NCBI RefSeq assembly: GCF_018812025.1
Contig: NC_063050.1
Location: 12,875,037-12,939,036 of the forward strand
DNA: 64,000 bases
Source: Megalobrama amblycephala
Taxonomy: Eukaryota > Chordata > Actinopteri > Cypriniformes > Xenocyprididae
Reading direction: 5' to 3'
Part shown: piece by piece, positions 1-12,954 of the stretch
Position numbering within the stretch: the stretch's first letter is position 1
Layout of the letters: every line of letters starts with the position of its first letter
The notes under the pieces: generated by a model
Told to the model about the DNA's origin: nothing
What the model saw: only the letters and a program-made list of their open reading frames with translations
Database searches by the model: none
Program-made: the position numbers and the translations under genes

Positions 1-3000
1 TCAGCTGTTGAAATGGTTCATAAAGTAAGCAGAAGTTGTGTTTGTGGTGGCTCTGCCTCTGATCTTATGATGTACCGTACTTACCTCCTCGCTGTGACGA
101 TCATTGTGTGTAGATCTAACCGTAACACGTCCTGAAATAAAGCAGATGTTTTATGTGAAATAATTTAGTACACACACACACACACACAAAAAAAAAATTA
201 GAGCTTTTTTGCATGTCATATTTAAACGTTCACACACTTGATTTCTTGACTCTCTTTCTCCACTGACAAGAGACCAGTCCAACTGCAAATATGATCAACA
301 TGACAACCAATCCGGCAGCACCATAGAGAATAAAATACACAGGCACTGGGAATATATGGACAGATACAGATGCATTTTTCATTTTTCATCTACATAAATT
401 GACATATTGCATACACTGACAATCTCTATTCATCTGTTTTCAGCACCTGTATATTACAGAGATGACTTTTGGGTCATAACATTTTTATTTACTTCATGTA
501 TTGTGAACTTGATACACATAAAATGTCAACGTATCTATAAAGGGGTTGCAACTCACCTGCTTTTTTGACAGCTGGACCATGTGCTTTGACAAAGCATTTA
601 AAGAAGGAGATTGCAACATGCATTAACACTTAAGAACAGAAATGCAGGGATTATAATAAGATGTTTGTCTACCTGTAGATGTCAGTGAGTGTGTGCCTTG
701 CTTAGTGGTTGAAGATATGGGAAAAGAGTGTCTTGGTGTAGTCGCTTGTATTTCAGCAGTTGTCCCTGTTTGTGTTTCCATCGTCCTCAGATGAGTCACT
801 TCTTCCAAGTTCTTTGTGTTGTCTGTTTGTAAGTTTTAGAGGAATTTCAAAGAGACATCTATTTCTGATATCATAAAGAACAGTTGTGTTGCCTAAATAG
901 CTGTATAACCCTTCTTGATTCGCCATTTAATATGAAACAAACAGTACGGCAACCCTTCATACTGTCTCACACAGGCAAAAATAGCATAAGATTTGAGCAT
1001 GTGGCAGCCACTAATAGTCTGGCAGTGTAATGAAATGCATAATATTGCTTACCTTTCTGTACTATCAGGTTGACTTTCTGATATGTGTCTATTCCAACTC
1101 TCTGCACTCCGCACCGGTAAATCCCAGAGTCTGACTCCTGTAGTTCAGTGATGGTCACGTTGAAGGTTCCTGTCCCAAAATCCTCCAGTCTGTATCTCCC
1201 TTCAGGTGACCGGTCAGATTTAACTAATACATCTCTGTCTCCACATGGATCTCTGCAGAAATACTTTATGTTGGTTGAAGCCCAGTGGTGGGAACATTTA
1301 ATTGTGATGTGTCTTCCTATATATCCAGAAATTCCACCTGTACTCTTAAATTCTGTTTAAGGAAAATAGGGTTTGTACTATCAGTTCCTCTTGAAGTCTC
1401 TTCGGTTTCAGTTATTCAATTTCAGAAGTAACTTACGTACTTATTGTCTATTAACATTATAATAGGAAGTGTGATTTCTTCACAACCACTGCATGTATTT
1501 ACTATAAATGCATCATATTTACAGCACAAATATAATCAGTGGAGAAATTATTTGGTCAGAGAGATCTGACTAAACAATCACATATACAGTACAGTCCAAA
1601 AGTTTGGAACCACTAAGATTTTTAATGTTTTTAAAAGAAGTTTCGTCTGCTCACCAAGGCTACATTTATTTAATTAAAAATACAGTAAAAACAATAATAT
1701 TGTGAAATATTATTACAATTTAAAATAACTGTTTTCTATTTGAATATATTTCACAAAGTAATTTATTCCTGTGATGGCAAAGCTGAATTTTCAGCATTGT
1801 TACTCCAGTCTTCAGTGTCACATGATCCTTCAGAAATCATTCTAATATGCTGATTTGCTGCTCAAGAAACATTTAATGTGTACAATTGTACAAAATATTT
1901 GTGTACAATATTTTTTTTTCAGTATTATTTGATGAATAGAAAGTTCAAAAGAACAGTGTTTAACATTATAAATGTCTTTACTGCCACTTTTGATTGATTT
2001 GATGCATCCTTGCTGAATAAAAGTATTCATTTCTTTCATTTCTTTTCAAAAAAATAAAAATAAAAATTCTTACTGACCCCAAACTTTTGAACGGTAGTGT
2101 ATAATGCTACAGAAGCTTTGTATTTCAGATAAATGCTGTTCTTTTGAACTTTCTATTCAACAAGGAATCCTGAAAAAAAAAGTACACAACTGTTTTCAAC
2201 AATGAAAATAATCATAAATGTTTATTGAGCAGCAAATCAGCATATTAGAATGATTTCTGAAGGATCATGTGACACTGAAGACTGGAGTAACGATGCTGAA
2301 AATTCAGCTTTGCATCACAGGAATAAATTACTTTGTCAAATATATTTAAACAGTACACAGTTATTTTAAATTGTAATAATATTTCACAATATTACTGTTT
2401 TTTACTGTATTTTTAATTAAATAAATGTAGTCTTGGTGAGCAGACAAAACTTCTTTTAAAAACATTAAAAATCTTAGTGGTTCCAAACTTTTGGACTGTA
2501 CTGTATATTTATGACCTTTCCTTGTGTGTTAACAGTTTGACCTCAGCTAGTTTAACCCTTTAATCAGTTTTTCTCCCATTTAGTTGAAATATTTTGGTTT
2601 TTAGTTGTTTTCACATTATGATTCTTATAGTCACACTTATGATCTATACGCATTAGGGTTAAAGCCATTTTTAACTTGTTAAAATTATTATTTGCATATG
2701 TATGAGGTTAATAATAACATCGATAACAACAACCTGTGTCAATAATAAAATGTTGTCATGTCTGCTCAGGCTGAACCCGAAGCCCAAAGTATACTTTGGT
2801 TGTCCATGTTCCACTCCGTCTCGGAGCGCGCACAGAAAGCCGCTTGGAGAACAGTATCTCTTTAAGGGCTTAAAGCAGTTTTAATATCTCTTTTTATTAT
2901 CAAGCATGTCCTGTAGTTTAGAAACAGCAGACTGCATTTTACGACAATCACTGATCTAGCTGATTTGGACGTTAAAGGGTTCGCTCAAAAATGTAATTCT

Positions 3001-4051
3001 GTCATTAATTACTCTTACTCACCAAGACTTTCGTTCATTTTCAGAACACAAATGAAGATCTTTTTGATGAAATCTGAGAGCTTTCTGTCTGTCATCTGAT
3101 CAGCTTTACATCAAACCATATAAAGCTATTATCGGCTGATAACTATCGCCACCCGATTAATTGGAGAACCCTTAAAAGATTAGTTCACTTCAGAATTAAA
3201 ATTTTTGATAATTTACTCACCCCCATGTCATCTAAGTTGTTCATTTCTTTCTTTACTTGTAAAAGAAATTAAGGTTTTTGAGGAAAACATTCCAGGATTT
3301 TTCTCCATATAGTGGACTTCACTGGGGTTCAACAGGTTGAAGGTCTAAATTGCAGTTTCTGTGCAGCTTCAAAGCGTTCCCAGACGAGGAATAAGGGTCT
3401 TATCTAGAGAAATGATCAGCTATTTTAAAAAAATAATAAAAATGAAATACTTTTTAACTACAAATGCTCGTCTTGCACTGCTTGCAATGCTTCACGCATT
3501 ACATAATCACATTGGAAAGGTCACACGTGACATAGGCGGAAGTATCGTGGTAGGGCGAAAAACTCCATCTCATGTTCTCCTCCAACTTCCAAATCATCTG
3601 ACATTATTGTTTTACCCTTTTTTTTTGTAAAGGGCATATGACTTAGTCTTTGCCCAATTGCTTTGCAAACTCTGGATCAGTATTTCTGCCTACGTCACGC
3701 GTGACCTTTCCAATGTGATTACGTGATGCTTTGAAGCATTAAAACTGCAATTTGGACCTTCAACCCATTGACCCCCCCCCATATGAAGAAAAGTTCTGGA
3801 ATTTTTTCCTCAAAAACCTTAATTTCTTTTCGACTGAATAAAGAAAGACATAATCATCTTGGATGACATGGGGGGTGAGTAAATTATCAGGAAATTTTAA
3901 TTCTGAAGTAAGCTAATCCTTTAAACTTACTTGTTTTCATCAATCTCAGCAAGCTGAATTATTCCCATAGACAGTAGAGTTTCTATCACACATCTATTGA
4001 TAACTTACCTGACAGAAACATCCAGAGCCAAAGAACACTGAAGAACTTCAT
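1..4051 (-). CDS. CD300/CMRF35-like (pIgR-like) Ig receptor, gene A, 3' end outside window
   Basis: Exons read on the minus strand: 4009-4051 (signal peptide, MKFFSVLWLWMFLSG), 1053-1352 (V-set Ig), 673-822 (Thr/Ser-rich stalk), 238-345 (transmembrane), 85-131 (cytoplasmic). All have GT-AG borders and phase-1 joins until the last one, which ends in phase 0. The Ig exon has the B-strand Cys (IKCSHHW), the extra CD300-type cysteines (KYFCRDPC) and the F-strand Cys (DSGIYRCG). The transmembrane segment has no charged residue and is followed by QWRKRVKK. The transmembrane-exon donor is GTGTGT, weaker than in the sister genes. The final tail exon lies beyond position 1, so an activating or inhibitory role cannot be read. 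The 2.7-kb first intron holds two foldback repeats. Known biology: CD300/pIgR-like fish receptors are leukocyte surface proteins that bind lipids or immunoglobulin; the ligand here is unknown. Confidence 0.85.
1582..2508. repeat. 927-bp foldback element in gene A intron 1
   Basis: The left end (ATATACAGTACAGTCC) is mirrored by the right end (GGACTGTACTGTATAT), and about 300 bp of each arm are near-perfect reverse complements. The centre holds another repeat end (TGAACGGTAGTGTATA, about 2089-2104), so one element may sit inside another. No transposase frame is visible. Confidence 0.8.
3172..3924. repeat. TTAA-ended inverted-repeat element
   Basis: Both ends carry TTAA next to an inverted repeat (AGATTAGTTCACTTCAG on the left; CTGAAGTAAGCTAATCC on the right). 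The arms pair over about 200 bp, including a shared AAATTAAGGTTTTTGAGG block. A single arm of the same family is at 20520-20765. Short loop, no coding signature. Confidence 0.75.
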
Positions 4052-4211
4052 TTTGAGTAGGGATCCTATTATGGATGACTATGAATATTGACTGTTGACT
4101 ATAGGAGCTCTGTTATACCTTCAATCACAGTAGTAAACCTGTATCCCTGTATCCTCCTGTGCACTATTTCTCACATGCATACTGGTTTCAAGACACCCAC
4201 ACACCCATATC

Positions 4212-4232
4212 CAGAACCTGACCACTTCCTCT
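4212..4232 (-). promoter_or_regulatory. ETS/PU.1-like plus RUNX-like motif upstream of gene A
   Basis: The plus strand reads GACCACTTCCTCTTG; read toward the gene it is a GAGGAAGT core followed by GTGGTC. It lies about 165 bp upstream of the gene A start codon. A near-identical block occurs at a similar distance upstream of gene B. The match to myeloid PU.1 and RUNX sites is inferred from consensus only. Confidence 0.35.
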
Positions 4233-4531
4233 TGATTAACTTTTGGTTTGAATGGATTTTCCCCTTTTGTGCAAGACCAGGGTCAGCTTTGTTCTGCCTG
4301 TCATTGTTGATAATGTAAGGTTTGAGGTGTGCAATCTGATTCTGTGAAATAACCCCTTTCAGAGAGAGTCACATGCTTCCTGTACATTTCTCACTAGTCA
4401 TTTCAGTTTCTAGAAAGTAGTGGGAATATTAAAAGCATTTAGGGTGACAGCATTTACAGTTAGGGCAACAGCAAAATTACATTTACACTAAACAACTACA
4501 ATTAGAATGTGATTCAAATTAACAACATTTA

Positions 4532-4770
4532 AAGAGAATTTTGTTATAAGAACATTCTCTAAATATTCAGTGTTGGTTCTGGGAACATAAAAAACGTCCA
4601 GTTCTTTCAGTGCTTGTTCACAGCAGATGTTTGAATGATTGAAAGAACGATGAACATCATACGTTTAAAAAAACATTCCTCTGATGTCAAGAAAACTGGA
4701 TGTTTTTTTTATGTTCTATTCTGAATATTTAGAGAATGTTCTTATAACAAAATTCTGTTAGCTGGGACTA
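4532..4770. repeat. small inverted-repeat element (AGCTAACAGAATTTTG family)
   Basis: The left arm AATTTTGTTATAAGAACATT is mirrored at 4735-4755, and the right end reads TGTTAGCTGGGA. It is a compact relative of the 1.85-kb element at 17988-19840. The rest of the spacer between genes A and B has no gene that I can see apart from the repeat at 5534-6185. Confidence 0.65.
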
Positions 4771-5533
4771 TGATTTTTTTTGTGCCTCTAGCGGTTAGAA
4801 AATAAAACTACATGCATCTTGTGGAAGAAGTTTGTTTTGGTTGTGCTTCAGTACTTCCTCTTAGTTTTAAATATTCTGCTATAATACGGAAACCTAAAAA
4901 TACCCTTTAATTCCCTTAAACCCATTCACACTCAAACTTTCCAAGACTACTGACAGTCAGCTCGACTCAAAGCTGTGTGCTCAGTACAACATGGCATGAG
5001 CACTGATGTGGTGTTTTGTCATGCTACATCAATATTTTGTTGGAAAAAGTAGATGTTGCTTGTGGAAAAACACTGAGATTATTTATTCCAAACCCTGATA
5101 GTTTTTGTACCAGAAACTATGATTGAAGATAGTGAGCTTTAGTTAGCTTAGCTTCATAAACTACTATAAAAAGAATATGAATTACCCACTTTTTTTTTTT
5201 TTTTTACATTCAAGTTTATTCATATAACAGACAGTTTTGTCCAAAGCCAGATACAAATGATGAACAATTCAACAGAAGCAATATATCAATGGGCTTCAGT
5301 AACATGAGACCCTTTTTTCTTGCAAATATTCTCTTTTTAACTTGACACAGCTTCTTAAACCAGCAGCATGTTGCAAGACACATGATTTGCAGTGAACTAG
5401 AGGCAATTGACTGACTATGATTATGATTATGCCAGTAAAATGAATAATATCTTGACATCTAAAGCCACAGATTGAATTATTGAATTAGTGAATTAAATGT
5501 ACTTGTCTTGAACTTCTCACCTGGGATTGGCCT

Positions 5534-6187
5534 ATACTGCGTCCCAATTCACACCCTAAAATTATGTACTGTTTTTGTGAAAAAAAAGTACATCCTTTTG
5601 AGTGTGTAACAGAAGAGTATACAAGCTTTGGGCATACTATTTTGTCGTAATTGCATTTTTAATGGACGATCTGTCACTTAGTTATGTGCAAACTATCAGC
5701 ATTGAAACTGTCCTGTCAATCATCTTGTCACAGTTAAAATCCTCCACATTCAATTAAATTTAATTTTCTACCATTTCAGAGAGAAATGTAGTTGCACGTT
5801 AAACTGCCAGTCATTTCATATGGAGAACTGTCCTCAAGTTTGCATAATGATGCATTTAAAAGTTAATGACTAAACGCATCGTTATAAAAGTTCACAATGC
5901 TGTTGCAGATGAAATATAATGTGGATAACATTTAATAAATATATTTTTATATTAATCACTTAAACCCCTTTATCCTAACCATTCTACTTAACCATTTGTC
6001 TCACACATATCCATCATGTTTGTGGTTAAAAGTGTGCACAGATCTGCACTTTGGATTCTAACCGGAAAAAAGTAGAGCATCCGGATATCTTTGGAATACT
6101 CATTTCAACATACTACGGTTTGGGACACACTAAGTCTATTTTCAAATACTATTTAGGATGGATAGTATGTGAATTGGGATGCAACAC
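5534..6187. repeat. inverted-repeat element between genes A and B
   Basis: The left end GCGTCCCAATTCACAC is mirrored by GTGAATTGGGATGCA at 6170-6184. The interior is AT-rich with no plausible frame. It lies just downstream of the gene B stop codon and may form part of that transcript's 3' flank. Confidence 0.55.
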
Positions 6188-6246
6188 TAGAGTCTGGTAC
6201 TTTGAACCATATTAATTGATGCTGCAATCAGAGATTTCCATATGCT

Positions 6247-9200
6247 TCATTCAGTTGGCCCAAGTTTAAATTCTGATACTGAATCTGATTGGATTTTTGT
6301 CACTTCAGTCTTGTCTTTAGATTTCATTTCTGTGCTGTTCTGTGCACCCTGAAGAAAATGGAAGCACACCATTAATATGGCTGACAGGCCTTTGTAAAAA
6401 TATGTGAAGATTGGACATTCAACGAGCTCAGATGTAAAGGCATTTAGTTCCTGTTTGTGCTCAGTAACTGACACATAGATTTGCTGGCATCACTCACCTC
6501 TTCATCTCTACATTTATTGTTTCTGTTGACAGGTGTTGCTGATGCACAACCTAAGAAAAAAGTGAAAAGTATTGGCTTATTTTTATTCATACCAGGTGTT
6601 GAGTTATTTTGATAATTGACAGTGTGTCTGTGTGTATATGTGCACATACTTTCTGATGTCTTGACTCTCTTTCTGTACTGATAAACGGTGACCACTCCAA
6701 CTACAAAAAGGATCACTGCAGTGACCAGACCAGCACCAGCATATTGTGAAGGGTGTACAGACACTGAGGAAGTGAGAGAGAAAATTGGTGTATATGCAGA
6801 TCTACTAAAGTCTGCATTAACAGGTATTACTATACTTGTTACTATTAATTTGCTTTGAAACTTCTCTCAAGCATCAAATTATGTAGTCTGTGCCAGCTGA
6901 CAGGTTAAACCATCACCATGGTGTTTACCACATCTGGTTATGATGGAATAAAGTGTGCCAGATACCATTCAGGTACATTTTCAGCCTTGGCAAAAGCTGC
7001 TAAACATACATGAATTGAGTTAAAGGGTTAGTTCACCCAAACATTAAAGTTCTGTCATTTATTACTCACTAATTTGTTCATCTTTGGAACACAAATTAAG
7101 ATATTTTTTATAAAATCTGATAGCTCAGTGACAGCAAGATAATTAAAGGTGCCCTTGATTCAAAAACTGAATTTACCTTGGCATAGTTGAATAACAAGAG
7201 TTCAGTACATGGAAATGACATACAGTGAGTCTCAAACTCCATTGTTTCCTCCTTCTTATATAAATCTCATTTGTTTAAACGACCTCCGAGGAACAGGCGA
7301 ATCTCAACATAACACCGACTGTTACGTAACAGTCGGGATCATTAATATGTACGCCCCCAATATTTGCATATGCCAGCCCATGTTCAAGGCATTAGACAAG
7401 GGCAGAACGTCTGGATGTGCACAGCTGAATCATCAGACTAGGTAATCAAGCAAGGACAACAGCGAAAAATGGCAGATGGAGCAAAAATAACTGACATGAT
7501 CCATGATAACATGATATTTTTAGTGATATTTGTAAATTGTCTTTTAAATGTTTCGTTAGCATGTTGCTAATGTACTGTTAAATGTGGTTAAAGTTACCAT
7601 CGTTTCTTACTGTATTCACGGAGACAAGAGCCGTCGCTATTTTAATTTTTAAACACTTGCAGTCTGTATAATTCATAAACACAACTTCATTCTTTATAAA
7701 TCTCTCCAACAGTGTGTAATGTTAGCTTTAGCCACGGAGCACCATCAAACTCATTCAGAATCAAATGTAAACATCCAAATAAATACCATACTTACGCGAT
7801 TAGACATGCTGCATGACGAACACTTTGTAAAGATCCATTTTGAGGGTTATATTAGCTGTGTGAACTTTGTTTATGATGTTCAAGGCAAGAGCGAGCTCTT
7901 GGGGTGTGGAGCACGAGATTTAAAGGGGCCGTAGCCTGAATCGGCACATTTATAATGATAGGAATAAAAAAACTATGGGGTATTTTGAGCTGAAACTTCA
8001 CAGACACATTCAGGGGACACCTTAGACTTATATTACATCTTTTGAATACATGTTCTTCGGCACCTTTAACACTTTCAATGCCCAGAAAGCTACTAAAGAC
8101 ATATTTAAAACAGTTTATGGTTCAAGCTTAATATTATAAAGCGACGAGAATACTTTTTGCACACCAAAAAGCAAAAAGCATGTATCAAACTGCCAAAGTC
8201 ACGCCCCCAGTGGTGAACCATTGACATTTCGAACACTTATGATGTAACAAAGCCTCGTTTACTGAAGTCACGTGACTTTGGCAGTTTGATACACGCTCCG
8301 AACCACTGATTCGAAACAAAAGATTTATAAAGCTTCGAAGCTTCATGAAGCAGTGTTTTGAAATCGTCCATCACTAGATATTGTTGAATAAAGTCAATAT
8401 TTTGTTTATTTTTTTGGACTACAAAAAGTAGTCGCTTCTTAACATTAAGATTGAACGACTGTAGTCACATGAACTGTTTCAAATATGTCTTTGGTAGCTT
8501 TCTGGGCATTGAAAGTGTTAATTATCTTGCTGTCAATACAGGCCTCACTGAGCCATCGGATTTTATCAAACATATCTTAATTTGTGTTCTGAAGATGAAC
8601 GAAGGTCTTACGGGTTTGGAAGGAAATGAGGGTGAGTAATAAATGACAGAATTTTAATTTTTGGGTGAACTAACCCTTTAAGGTTGATAAAGTCATCACC
8701 TGTTATTGAGGGCGAGAGTTTGAGGGCATCAGTGCTTGCTGTGGTAGACGGAGCTTCTGAATGTGCTGCTGGTGTAGTTGTGTGTAAATCCAAGGGTGTT
8801 TGTGTTTCTTCTTTCTGCGTTTGTGCGGATGTGGTGATGCTTTCATTTGGATCTATGTGTGGGAAAATAAAAATAAATATCATACAGAAAAGATTGAAAT
8901 ACATTGTAGAAATGCTGTCATTCTTACCTTCTGATACTGTGAGATTGACTTTCAGATATGTGTCTATTCCAACTCTCTGCACTCCACACCAGTAAATCCC
9001 AGTGTCTGACTCCTGTAGGTCAGTGATGTTCACAGTGAAGGAGCCATTTCCAAAATCCTCCAGTGTGTATCTCCCTTCAGGTGACTGATCAGATGAGGCC
9101 AGGACATGAGTTTCATATTTGCATGGATCTTTGCAGAAATACTTGATGTTTTTTTCTGCCCATTTATGGGAACATGCAGTTATCACACCTTTTCCACTGT

Positions 9201-9842
9201 ATCCATGTATATTAATCACTGTGGCGAATGTGATTCTAAATTCTGTTGGATGAAAAAATGAATGTCTCAAAGTGAAATAATGCATAAATGCAGTATTTCA
9301 CTTGAATTCACTTCAGTTTAGCATCACTTTTGAGTAGGGTTGGAACGACACGTTGACATAATTGATTATATTAATTAATCAATTAATCAGATTATAATGG
9401 TGCGCCACTGTAAAAAAAAAAAAAAAAAAAAAAAAAACTCGCTATATCAAATATAGCAACTTAATAGAAGGAGGTCTTAAAGAGATAATTCAGCTCTCAT
9501 GTTGTTTCAACCCTGTACGCATTTCTTTCTTCTGCGGAAAACAAAAGACATTTTAGAAAATGCCTCAAATGAAAGTCAGAGGGGTCCAGTCTTGTTTAGG
9601 ACACCATTGCATTCATTGTATGGACAAAAAAAGTTGAACCATTCTTCAAAAATATCTGTTCAGCAGAAGAAAATTACAGGAAGTCATGTTTGTGAAACAT
9701 GAGCGCCAGTAAATGAATTACTTTGCGTGAATTAACTCAATAAAGGAGTGGATTTTTCCAACTGTTCATTTACAGTCATAAATATGGAGAGAACTGACCT
9801 GGCAGAAAGATCCAGAGCCAAAAAAACACAGAATAGCTTCAT
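6247..9842 (-). CDS. CD300/CMRF35-like Ig receptor, gene B; tail without tyrosine motifs; shifted signal exon
   Basis: Minus-strand exons: 9799-9842 (signal), 8928-9242 (V-set Ig), 8700-8852 (Thr/Ser/Pro stalk), 6650-6763 (transmembrane), 6498-6550 and 6247-6348 (tail, stop TGA at 6247-6249). The Ig exon shows YSGKG, KYFCKDPC and DTGIYWCG. The membrane helix (AGAGLVTAVILFVVGVVTVY) is uncharged and followed by QYRKRVK. The cytoplasmic tail has no tyrosine beyond that juxtamembrane one, so it has no ITIM or ITAM. Oddity: the signal exon has seven T where the sister exons imply six, giving 44 instead of 43 coding bases. The ATG then runs out of phase with the Ig exon. Either the gene is silenced or a homopolymer base was miscalled. 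Everything downstream is open. An element of 1.66 kb sits in the stalk-TM intron. Confidence 0.8.
7020..8681. repeat. TTAA-ended inverted-repeat element, outer copy
   Basis: The left end TTAAAGGGTTAGTTCACCC is mirrored by GGGTGAACTAACCCTTTAA at 8663-8681. Arms are homologous well inward (GACAGCAAGATAATTA near 7130 against TAATTATCTTGCTGTC near 8519). It lies in the stalk-transmembrane intron of gene B and is split by a second element at 7143-8069. Confidence 0.8.
7143..8069. repeat. TTAA-ended element nested inside the 7020-8681 repeat
   Basis: It begins TTAAAGGTGCC and ends GGCACCTTTAA, so both edges carry TTAA, and it interrupts the arm of the outer element. It contains a perfect 22-bp palindrome at 7315-7336 (half-site CCGACTGTTAC). 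No transposase is visible. Confidence 0.7.
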
Positions 9843-9985
9843 TTTGAGCTGTAATCCTGTTGTGTACGAGCTTTCCGCTTTGACTGAGTAGCCTTTGTCT
9901 CCAACTGAAAAGATTTCATTTGAAGATAATGATGCATGTTTGTGTCTTCACAGCTCTGAAATACCACACATGCATGTAGAGTTTA

Positions 9986-10002
9986 ATGACCACTTCCTTT
10001 GT
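9986..10002 (-). promoter_or_regulatory. ETS/PU.1-like plus RUNX-like motif upstream of gene B
   Basis: The plus strand reads GACCACTTCCTTTG, about 150 bp upstream of the gene B start codon. It is the counterpart of the block at 4212-4232 upstream of gene A. Consensus match only. Confidence 0.35.
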
Positions 10003-11592
10003 AATGCTCGAGTTGTTTTGCACTGGTCTAAGTTAGAGTTGCATGATTTATCATTAAAAGATCACAATCTTGATTCAAACACCCATGCAACAATTCTCTT
10101 GTGTCTTATAAACCTGACAAAATCACACTGGAACATTCAGATCTGCGTTGGCGCTTCCACTGACCCAAAGAGAGCAATTGTCATGTTTTAAACAGCTTCA
10201 CAAACAGTCTTTTTAACTACAGAGTATCATTATTTCTGTGTTACCAATATTCAAAATAACTTTGCTTTAAATAACTATTGCATCGATTGCATCAATTAAA
10301 TTGTTAACACCACTAGGTGGCGACAAGTGACTTAAAAAAATGTAATTGAATCATTCATTCAAACCAATTTTTTAAAAATAATTTGTTTGAATTAATACTG
10401 TTAATGAACATCCCGGCACGTCCATGCTGCTGAGAGCACAGTTTAGATTAATATGCTATGCGCGCCTTCCTCTCAACAACAAATATACCTAACAAATATG
10501 AAAAAAAGTGAGAAAGTGTCTGATCTGATCATAGTTATGTGGATATGTTTGCACCAGCTCTGTAATTCACCACTTACCAGTTAAGTCACATCACGTTTAT
10601 TTGTAGCCTTCCACTTTATACTATGTAGCCTATTGCTTTACAGCCTCAAATATCATATCTATTGGCCCTCTATGATTGAGACATGTATTCAAGAAATGTA
10701 TTAAAACAGAAAGACATATTGTTTCTGCCTCAAAGGCTGCGGAAACATGGTAGTGGGTTTGTTTGTTACGCAGTTCAATCCGCATCCGATGTTATTGGTT
10801 TTCTTCTCATGTATTAAATCCAGGCAACTGGTTGATAAAATATTGATCAAAATCCCCCCAACAATACCTTAAAAGCATCAACAAAGGCTATAGTACAATA
10901 CATTGTAATTTCATGTTGGAGTGGGATTTGAGGGAAAGACATTAAGAAATACAGGGTGTGATTAGCTTCAGTAGCTTTATTAACTCTCAAAACCATAACA
11001 TAATGCTTATTTACTAATTCATGCAATTAGAAAGATTTAATCATATTTAAGTCTAATCACATTTAAAGGCTATGATTATGAAGTCACAGTGATTTATTGT
11101 GGCATATTGATTTTTCAGTGGCATATTGGTAATGTTTACATATTGATAGAAGTTGCCTAAGATACAAAAAAAAAAAAAATGTTTTAGAATAGCCATACAA
11201 AAATGAAATTATACAAACTCTAAACAAAACACTAGCAAAATTAATATAAAAGGAGATAAGGAAAAGATGACTTGGCACCCCTTGTGGTCATATGAAGAAG
11301 TAACAAATACTTGTCACCTACATGCATGTATACATAAAAAAATAAAAAATAAAAATAATAATAATAATAATAATAATTTTTGATCTTCCTGAATGCCTTG
11401 GCATGTGATTTTAACCTTATACATATCAGGTTTTCACTGGTTGAGTGAACTCAAATTTCCCTTGATCTTTTGAGAGGTCAATATACTGTAAAAAACATCC
11501 TGTAAGTTTCAGAAATCAAAACTTCCTTGTTAGTCCAAAAACTAATTATTGAAACCAAGCTGCCAAACAACTTGTTTCGGATTTTGTCACAT

Positions 11593-12206
11593 TGGCTACG
11601 TTCACACGGTCAGTTTTTAGGATTGACAACCGAATTTACTTACAGGTGTGAGTCTTGAAATGTCCCGTTCACACAGCAACTTACAGTAGTATCTCAAATA
11701 CTGTCTGTATGAACGTGCAATGAGATTCAAGCACTTTTTCTCTTACCAGTAACAGTGACTGTATCTAAAACCTTCAGATGATGCACAGCTCATATCTCCC
11801 TCATAAGTTACAGAAAGTGAAACCACACACGAAACCACTTAGCAGTAGGGGTGTAAAAAAAAAAAAAAATAGATACACGCAAAAACATGTTTGGCGATAC
11901 TGTATTGATTCTCAAAAACACTGTATCGATATTTATATATTTATTTATTTACATCCAAGATTTGTGGCCTTGTGTTCAGTTTAATCCACAGACTGTATAA
12001 AACCCAACCGCTAGATGGCAGTGTTATCTCAGAGCGTAAACTGACGCGGAGCCAGAGAAGCGCAAGGTGAAGGTGCGTGCATCTTCGTTCTAAAATTTGG
12101 TTGTCATTCCCGTAAATAACTGAACTGTGTGTGAATGTAACTGTATTAAGGACTCAAATACAGGACTGACACCTGTAGTTGCCTGCTGCCATGTGAACGT
12201 GGCCAT
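11593..12206. repeat. inverted-repeat element (GGCTACGTTCACAC ends)
   Basis: The left end TTGGCTACGTTCACACGG is mirrored by CATGTGAACGTGGCCA at 12189-12204. The interior has no recognisable coding content. Confidence 0.55.
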
Positions 12207-12954
12207 TATTATGCCATAGTGTGATGAAAGAAGGGTTGCCAGGTTTTCACAACAAAACCCACCCAATTGCTACTCAAAACTAGCCCAATCGCATTTCAAG
12301 GGGGTCCCACGTTCCAGGGAGTAAAATCTGCTTTTTGGCAGGTTCCCCCTGGTAAAATTCGCATTCAGGGGCTAAATATCATACTATTTGGGGTCGCTTC
12401 AACCTGCGGACATGAAAAACAACCCGTGGCAAGAGTGTTAAAGTAGCCCAATTCCTCTGGAAAACACTGGATGAAAGACCGCCTCAATGTCTACTTCTTC
12501 ATCATTGCCTCTTTAACCCCGCTCACAAATTCACGCATGACATGTAGTAGAAAATACGAGAGAGATGCAAACATAGGATTACTCCAGCAACAAAACCACA
12601 GTAATGCCTCTGAGGATTACAAGATGTTTTGAAGTTGTGGAAAAAGTTTTTGCATTGTCTTCCATTAAAAAAGCGTGGATTAACTTTATTTTTAGCGAAA
12701 AATTTGTGGTAGCCTATTTACACATGTAGCGGGGATGTTGAAAATTATTTTAATATCCAGAATAGTTACCCAAACCAAGTCTTCCAAGTGGAATGTTCAA
12801 AAGAAAGGATCAAAAACAGGATAGAAAATAGCTTATTACTTGTACATTAGGAAGTTTTACGATGTAAGCATCTCAATAACATTATAAGTGAACCTCAGAG
12901 AATATATATATATATATATATATAAATGCAGTTCATGACCCTTTAATACTAGGA

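Larger units (their letters stand above)
9843..12954. other. spacer between genes B and C; no gene seen
   Basis: No frame here resembles a protein or joins to neighbouring exons. It holds the motif at 9986-10002, a TAA-rich run at 11356-11376, a poly-A run near 11857 and the inverted-repeat element at 11593-12206. Confidence 0.6.

Noticed and set aside
8684..8995. 103-codon plus-strand frame
   Set aside because: Antisense of the stalk and Ig exons of gene B.
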